The notes under the pieces: generated by a model | What the model was told of the DNA's origin: nothing | What the model saw: only the letters and a program-made list of their open reading frames with translations | The model's database searches: none | Program-made: the position numbers and the translations under genes | Part shown: positions 59,248 to 64,000 of the stretch, one piece after another | Layout of the letters: the number at the start of each line of letters is the position of its first letter | How positions within the stretch are numbered: position 1 is the stretch's first letter | From: Magnetococcales bacterium | Lineage (GTDB): Bacteria > Pseudomonadota > Magnetococcia > Magnetococcales > Magnetaquicoccaceae | Reading direction: 5' to 3' | DNA length: 64,000 nt | Assembly: GCA_015231755.1 (NCBI GenBank) | Contig: JADGAZ010000005.1 | Coordinates: 141,322-205,321, forward strand

Positions 59248-62200
59248 TCAACCGTCCGTGAGCGGTGCCGGAATGTTGTGTGTCAAGGCGTGCGCTGCCT
59301 CGTCGAACCGCAGCAGCTCCAGATGCTGGTCGATGCGGGCGAGGGTTTCCGGATCCGCCCACGGTTCCAGTCGTTCGCGGATGGCCGCATAGGCTCCCCT
59401 GGCCCGGAAATCCCCATCCTCCAGCAGGCGTCGCACCTGTTTGACCGCCTCCAGGGGGAACGGTTCCGGATCCGGTCGCGGAATGGCCATCTCTTGGAAT
59501 GTGGGGGGGGTGTCGGCCTTTTCCAGCGTCTCGATGGCCCGGATCAAGCGTTCCATCCCGGTGCGCAACGCCTCCAGACCCTCCCGGCAACCGTTCACAT
59601 CCCCGGCCTTGGCCAGGGTTTCCAGTCGGGATGCCTGGGTAAAGATCTCATGGGCCGACAGGTTGCCGCTCACCCCTTTGATGCCGTGCAGCAAGGCCCG
59701 CGCCCCTTCCGGATCTTCGGCGTCGAGCCGTTCCTCCACCCGGGAAACCGAGTCGCGATGTCGGGTCACGAATTGCCGCGCCAGACGCTTCAACAGCGCC
59801 TGGTCCCCGCCGAAGCGCTCCAGGGCTTCCCGGGTGTCGATTCCCGCCAGATCCGGAAAATCGGAAAACGGTGTGTCGAGGGGCAGGGCGGAGGTCGGTT
59901 CCGGAGGGGAAGTGTCCGACGTTTCCAGGGGCGTGGGTCGCAGGTGGGCGGCCAGCACGGCGTACATCTGCTGGACGTGGACCGGCTTGGTCAGATAGTC
60001 GTTCATCCCCAGAGCAAGACAGCGATCTTTTTCGCTTTTCAGGGCATTGGCGGTCATGGCGATGATCGGCAGCCGTTTGGCGTCGAAATGGCTGCGCAAC
60101 CGTCTGGTGGCCTCGTAGCCGTCCATGATCGGCATTTGCAGATCCATCAGCACCGCGTCGAAGTGGTCTGGCTGGGCCGTCAGTCGTGTGAGCGCTTCTT
60201 GTCCATTGGAGGCGTGTTCGGCCACCACCCCCGCCTTGGAGAGCATCTCTTCCGCCACCTGCCAGTTGATGTCGTGATCTTCCACCACCAGAATGCGCGC
60301 CCCTTGCAGTCGGGTCAGGAGGGCTTTGGTCCGGGATTGGACCGGGGGCGGTGATCGAGGCGGGGATTGGGGCTCAACCGGAGCATCCACGGCTTCCGCA
60401 GGGATTCCCTTGCCCAAGGCCTCCTGGATGGTGTTGAGCAGCATGGAAGGGGTCACGGGTTTGAGCATGAAACCGTTCACCCCGACGGTGCGCGCCTCCT
60501 TCATCACCTCCTGCCGACCAAAAGCGGTCACCATGATCACTCGGGACGACGCCATGGCCACATTTTCCCGGATGCGACGGGCGGTCTCGATGCCGTTCAT
60601 CTCCGGCATCTGCCAGTCGAGCAGAATCACGTCGTATGGTTTGTCGTTGTCCTGGGCCAGCCGTTCCATTTTTTGCAACGCCTCGTGTCCCGATTCGGCC
60701 ACCTCCACGGCGCATTTCAACCCCTGGGCCATCTCCTTGAGCAGGTGGCGGGCGGTTGCGTTGTCATCCACCACCAGAATCCGCAGCGGGACGGGAGCGG
60801 CGATCCTCCGGGGCGGGGCGAGGCGTTCGGATGGCGGCACACGCTCCAAAGGAATGGTGAAGGCAAACTCGCTGCCCGATCCCGGTTCGCTGATGACCGT
60901 AAAGGTTCCGTTCATCTGGTCCACCAGACTTTTGCAGATCGCCAACCCCAATCCGGTTCCTCCGTAGTGCCGGGTGGTGGAGGAGTCGGCTTGCACGAAC
61001 GGTTGGAACAGTCCGGCGATTTGCGCTTCGGTGAGACCGATGCCGCTGTCTCGTACCGAAAACCGCATCCGCACCGTCTGCCCGCTGATGGCCATCGCCT
61101 CGACCCGAAAGAGGATCTCGCCGGCATGGGTGAACTTGACCGCATTGGTCCCCAGGTTGATCAGGATCTGTTCCAGGCGCAACGGATCGCCGATCAGGCT
61201 ACGGGGCAGATCCGCGCCCAGGTCGAAGAGAATTTCCAATCCTTTCTCCTCGGCCCGCATCGCCACCATGCCCGCCACCTTTTCCATCACCTCTCCCAAC
61301 TGAAACGGCAGATGTTCCAGTTCCAGGCGTCCCGCCTCGATTTTCGAGAAGTCGAGAATGTCGTTGATGATTCCCAACAGGGTCTCCGCCGCCGACTGGA
61401 TCTTGCGCATCCGGGAGTGCTGACCCGGAGTGAGGGGCGTTTGCGACAGCAGATATCCCATGCCGATGATGGTGTTCATGGGGGTACGGATTTCGTGGCT
61501 CATGTTGGCCAGAAACAGACTTTTGGCCTGATTGGCCGCTTCCGCGCTCTCCTTGGCGGTCAGCAGCATGGCCTCGGTCTGTTTGCGTTCCGTGATATCC
61601 CGGATCACGGCGGAAAAGAATCGGGTTCCGTCCGCATGGGTCCAGGAGTTGAGAGACATCTCCAGGGGAAATTCCGAACCGTCCTGGCGCAAGCCCGACA
61701 TCTCTGTGGTCTGGCCCAGCAACGGGGATGCGCCTTGTTCCAGAAACCGTTGAAATCCCTTCCGATGTCCTTCCGCATGTCGTTGTGGAATCAGCGGAGT
61801 GAGTTTTTTCCCCAGAATCTCTTCCCGGGAATAGCCGAACAGCACTTCGGCCCCTTTGTTCCAGAAGATGATGTTTTGTTCCTGATCCGTGGCGATGATG
61901 GCGTCCCGGATCGACAGCGTGACCGAACGGAAACGCTCCTCGCTGGCTTGCAGACGGGCCAGGGTCTGCTGGTGACGCAGCACCTCCTGACGCAACTTCA
62001 GATTGCTGGACTCGGCGGCGTCGATGGCCTCGTTCAAGGAGGAGAGAATCTGCTTGCGTTCGGAAATGTCCCGCAAGAAGGCGGTGAAAAAGGTGAAATT
62101 GGCACCCGGAATCACCGTGATGGCGATCTCCGTGGGAATGCGTTTTCCTTGGGCGTTGATGGCGTCCAACTCGATGTGCTGGTTGATGACTTTCTTTTCT

Positions 62201-63459
62201 CCGGTGGCCAGATAGCGGATCAGTCCAAGGCGGTGGGCCTCCCGCATCTCGGGGGGAATGATGATCTCGCTGATGTCTTTGCCCATGACCTCGGATTTGC
62301 GGAATCCGAAAATGTGCTCCGCCGCCTTGTTGAATTCCAGAATGTTCCCTTTGGTGTCGATGGAGATGATGGCATCCAGGGCCGTGTCGAGAATGGCCCG
62401 GTTGCGCTGCTCGCCATGACGCAGTTCGGCGGTGGCCAGTCGCAGATTGCCCTCCACCCGCAACAGCAGACGGTGAAACATCCAGCCAAGAAACAACGCA
62501 CTTGCACAGATGCCCAGAATGACCCGCTTCTTGTGCCCCAGGGTGATTTTTTCCAGGGGCAGATCCTCGAACAAGACCACCAGTCTGGCTACGGGCCTGG
62601 ATGCGATATCGTTGACCGGAATGATGAAATAGTGGATGTGTTCCGCTGTGGCGTATTCTTGGGTCTTGTTTTGGAAATATCCGGTTTTCAGTTGGTTGAC
62701 GCGGATGTGTTGGATCAGTTCCTCGGGCAGGAGCGGATGGGTGCCTCCGGCGTGGACCAGATCCGGGAACCGGTCCCATTCGGTCTTCGGATCGTGGGGA
62801 GTTCTGGCTTTCCAGGAGGCTTCATCCAGATAGGACTTGTCGATCAACAGGTGCAGATCCACGTTGAAGATGGCATGCAGTGGATCCAGCAGCGCGGGCA
62901 TCTCCTTGCCCATCTCCAGGTAGCCGATGATCTCGTTTTGCAGCAGCCATGGCACCACCACCCGCAAGGTGAGGCCCCCATGGCGTCCGATTTCCAGTCC
63001 GTGGCTGGTCTGACGGGTTTCCCGGGCCTTGCGCAGGGTCTCTCTGCCGATCCGGTCCCCATGGACCTCGGGGCGGTGGATGCGCAGCAGATTGACGCCT
63101 TCCGGGTCGTGGAAATACAGATGGCTGATTTTCTGGTTTGTTTCCCATTGGGTGAACAGCGGTGCGACGGCTTCCAGGAGTGCTGCCCGATCTTTGGCCA
63201 GAAACCGTTCCACCAGCGTCGGATCCCGGGCCAACCCCAACAATTGCCCGGCCATGGCGTGATGACCTTCGTCGATGAGGCGTTGCAAGGTATCGTGAAT
63301 CTGTTTCTGGAAGTGATCGCTGAGGTTTTGTTCCTGCTCTGTGTGCATCCAATGCACAGAGAAGAGAAAAAAGGTGACGAGCGCGCCAAAAGTCAACAAG
63401 AACGAGGCGATGATCGGTTGCTGTATGCGCCAAAGGCGCTTGTCGTTGAACGGGTCCAT
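59248..63459 (-). CDS. Hybrid sensor histidine kinase with two PAS, two receiver and one Hpt domain, 1403 aa
   Basis: TM1 (about 18-40; SFLLTFGALVTFFLFSVHWM), a periplasmic ligand-binding domain of about 260 residues with FHDPEGVNLLRIHRPEVHGD (dCache-like features), TM2 (about 312-335), PAS1 (about 350-465; ILEFNKAAEHIFGFRKSE), PAS2 (about 515-625; IIFWNKGAEVLFGYSREE), HisKA with [16 protein letters not shown] (His near 653), and HATPase with NLGTNAVKFTHAGE and [15 protein letters not shown]. Two receivers follow, ILVVDDNATARHLLKEMAQG (Asp in ILLDWQMPEMNG) and ILVVEDHDINWQVAEEMLSK (Asp in LMDLQMPIMDG). A C-terminal Hpt carries the His of LLHGIKGVSGNL. Start 63459 (MDPFNDKRLW). The diguanylate cyclase lies downstream in the same direction. 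Confidence 0.94.
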   Translation of the reverse strand: MDPFNDKRLWRIQQPIIASFLLTFGALVTFFLFSVHWMHTEQEQNLSDHFQKQIHDTLQRLIDEGHHAMAGQLLGLARDPTLVERFLAKDRAALLEAVAPLFTQWETNQKISHLYFHDPEGVNLLRIHRPEVHGDRIGRETLRKARETRQTSHGLEIGRHGGLTLRVVVPWLLQNEIIGYLEMGKEMPALLDPLHAIFNVDLHLLIDKSYLDEASWKARTPHDPKTEWDRFPDLVHAGGTHPLLPEELIQHIRVNQLKTGYFQNKTQEYATAEHIHYFIIPVNDIASRPVARLVVLFEDLPLEKITLGHKKRVILGICASALFLGWMFHRLLLRVEGNLRLATAELRHGEQRNRAILDTALDAIISIDTKGNILEFNKAAEHIFGFRKSEVMGKDISEIIIPPEMREAHRLGLIRYLATGEKKVINQHIELDAINAQGKRIPTEIAITVIPGANFTFFTAFLRDISERKQILSSLNEAIDAAESSNLKLRQEVLRHQQTLARLQASEERFRSVTLSIRDAIIATDQEQNIIFWNKGAEVLFGYSREEILGKKLTPLIPQRHAEGHRKGFQRFLEQGASPLLGQTTEMSGLRQDGSEFPLEMSLNSWTHADGTRFFSAVIRDITERKQTEAMLLTAKESAEAANQAKSLFLANMSHEIRTPMNTIIGMGYLLSQTPLTPGQHSRMRKIQSAAETLLGIINDILDFSKIEAGRLELEHLPFQLGEVMEKVAGMVAMRAEEKGLEILFDLGADLPRSLIGDPLRLEQILINLGTNAVKFTHAGEILFRVEAMAISGQTVRMRFSVRDSGIGLTEAQIAGLFQPFVQADSSTTRHYGGTGLGLAICKSLVDQMNGTFTVISEPGSGSEFAFTIPLERVPPSERLAPPRRIAAPVPLRILVVDDNATARHLLKEMAQGLKCAVEVAESGHEALQKMERLAQDNDKPYDVILLDWQMPEMNGIETARRIRENVAMASSRVIMVTAFGRQEVMKEARTVGVNGFMLKPVTPSMLLNTIQEALGKGIPAEAVDAPVEPQSPPRSPPPVQSRTKALLTRLQGARILVVEDHDINWQVAEEMLSKAGVVAEHASNGQEALTRLTAQPDHFDAVLMDLQMPIMDGYEATRRLRSHFDAKRLPIIAMTANALKSEKDRCLALGMNDYLTKPVHVQQMYAVLAAHLRPTPLETSDTSPPEPTSALPLDTPFSDFPDLAGIDTREALERFGGDQALLKRLARQFVTRHRDSVSRVEERLDAEDPEGARALLHGIKGVSGNLSAHEIFTQASRLETLAKAGDVNGCREGLEALRTGMERLIRAIETLEKADTPPTFQEMAIPRPDPEPFPLEAVKQVRRLLEDGDFRARGAYAAIRERLEPWADPETLARIDQHLELLRFDEAAHALTHNIPAPLTDG

Positions 63460-63583
63460 GGGCGATCGCTTTTCGCGGGTCCGGCAGGGAGACGTGGAAT
63501 ATGAACAGGATGTTTCGACGATAACATAACAGGATCGCATAAGATCGCTGAATGTTCCACGGGTGTTACATTTTGATACCAGA

Positions 63584-64000
63584 TCACGCGGATCCGTTGG
63601 AGGTGTAAGCCTGGTCGGAACGATTGGGTTTGTCCGGATGTTTCAACTCCAACACCCCCCGTTTGACCAAAGGGGTCAGAAAGCGGGCACGCAATCCACC
63701 CGCATGCCGCTCCAGATATCCGGCCAATTGACGCCCGGTGAGCCAGCGATCCCGGCACAGCGTCAGGATGATCGATTCCATCTGTTCAGGGGCCAAGCGC
63801 GGATTGCCCCTGGCCGGAGCTGCGATCTTGAGGAGAACCGGATCCTGCTGGTCGTCGCTGCGTATGGAGTCCAGGTCATCGCTGTGTGAGGAGTCGGAGT
63901 CGCTGTGTGAGGAGTCGGAGTCGTTGTGTGAGGAGTCGGAGTCGTTGTGTGAGGAGTCGGAGTCGTTGTGTGAGGAGTCGGAGTCGCTGTGTGAGGAGTC
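63584..64000 (-). CDS. C-terminal part of a winged-helix protein with acidic tandem repeats (partial, 138 aa in window)
   Basis: The frame is open to the window edge, so the true N-terminus lies beyond 64000. The visible part begins with repeats of DSDSSHN/S (about 40 residues), then a linker, then a C-terminal winged-helix-like domain. That domain reads MESIILTLCRDRWLTGRQLA and GLRARFLTPLVKRGVLELKH, ending DKPNRSDQAYTSNGSA. This ending resembles the C-terminal wHTH of AlbA_2/RecG-like ATP-binding transcriptional regulators, but that call is inference. The gene is upstream of the large hybrid kinase gene on the same strand, 124 bases apart. Confidence 0.65.
   Translation of the reverse strand, partial: DSSHSDSDSSHNDSDSSHNDSDSSHNDSDSSHSDSDSSHSDDLDSIRSDDQQDPVLLKIAAPARGNPRLAPEQMESIILTLCRDRWLTGRQLAGYLERHAGGLRARFLTPLVKRGVLELKHPDKPNRSDQAYTSNGSA
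63880..64000. repeat. 21-bp tandem repeat array at the window edge
   Basis: Five complete units and one partial unit of CGyTGTGTGAGGAGTCGGAGT run from 63880 to the end of the window without interruption; units differ only at one C/T position. On the minus strand each unit encodes seven residues (DSDSSHN or DSDSSHS) and stays in frame. The array continues beyond the window. Confidence 0.95.

Noticed and set aside
63880..64000. The 21-bp repeats considered as a CRISPR array or iteron origin
   Set aside because: Units abut with no spacers and translate in frame into a low-complexity tract joined to a winged-helix-like domain.

Overview
The window is a 64 kb stretch of a GC-rich (roughly 60 to 63% by eye) Gram-negative chromosome. 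It encodes lipoproteins, an OmpA-type outer-membrane protein, many chemotaxis and two-component proteins, and a Maf/nonulosonate glycosylation cluster. The gene style (TPR-glycosyltransferases, Maf proteins, hybrid kinases, c-di-GMP enzymes) fits a motile proteobacterium. A magnetotactic coccus-like lineage (Magnetococcales) is my best guess, but that is inference: there is no rRNA and no magnetosome gene here.

Layout. 1-4918: housekeeping genes (an unknown 173-aa protein, an extended rubredoxin, rlmB, cysS and a class I aminotransferase). 4978-8138: a strikingly AT-rich island with two overlapping genes of unknown function, a decayed transposase end and noncoding AT-rich DNA. 8139-17909: a surface-glycan or flagellin-glycosylation locus. 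It has a Maf-type glycosyltransferase, an NDP-sugar dehydratase, a LegC-type aminotransferase, a PglD/NeuD-type acyltransferase and a CBS-nucleotidyltransferase in one operon, with two tandem TPR/GT9-like glycosyltransferases diverging from it. 18059-26803: signalling genes (CheW, CheX, a response regulator/periplasmic binding protein/hybrid kinase module resembling TorR-TorT-TorS, and a REC-PAS-HK-REC protein). 26800-31646: ksgA convergent with a giant secreted TPR-CHAT protein.

31881-37587: a small orphan protein, yejB and yejA without yejE/F, a Memo-AMMECR1 fusion, a DUF457 membrane protein, and tRNA-Leu(CAG) with a clear promoter and terminator. 37967-47317: envelope and sensing genes (SPOR lipoprotein, OmpA/TSP3 protein, a periplasmic binding protein coupled to a chemoreceptor, and a CHASE2 protein with a degenerate kinase domain). 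47498-52971: cofactor and redox genes (MoaE-MogA fusion, MoeB, a DUF2249 protein, a C_GCAxxG_C_C protein, precorrin-2 dehydrogenase) around an S24 repressor and a YajD-type HNH nuclease. 53007-64000: an HD-GYP protein, an FGE-like protein with a repeat-rich linker, an acyltransferase/acyl-activating fusion, a REC-GGDEF diguanylate cyclase, a 1403-aa hybrid kinase, and a partial winged-helix protein carrying 21-bp tandem repeats.

Genes are tightly packed. Several operons use ATGA start/stop overlaps, and several convergent pairs overlap at their 3' ends. The strongest candidates for something undescribed are the AT-rich bicistron, the CHASE2 pseudokinase, the secreted CHAT protein with an EF-hand-like loop beside its active site, and the MoaE-MogA fusion with a His/Cys-rich linker. 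All functional calls rest on motif recognition by eye; no database search was run.
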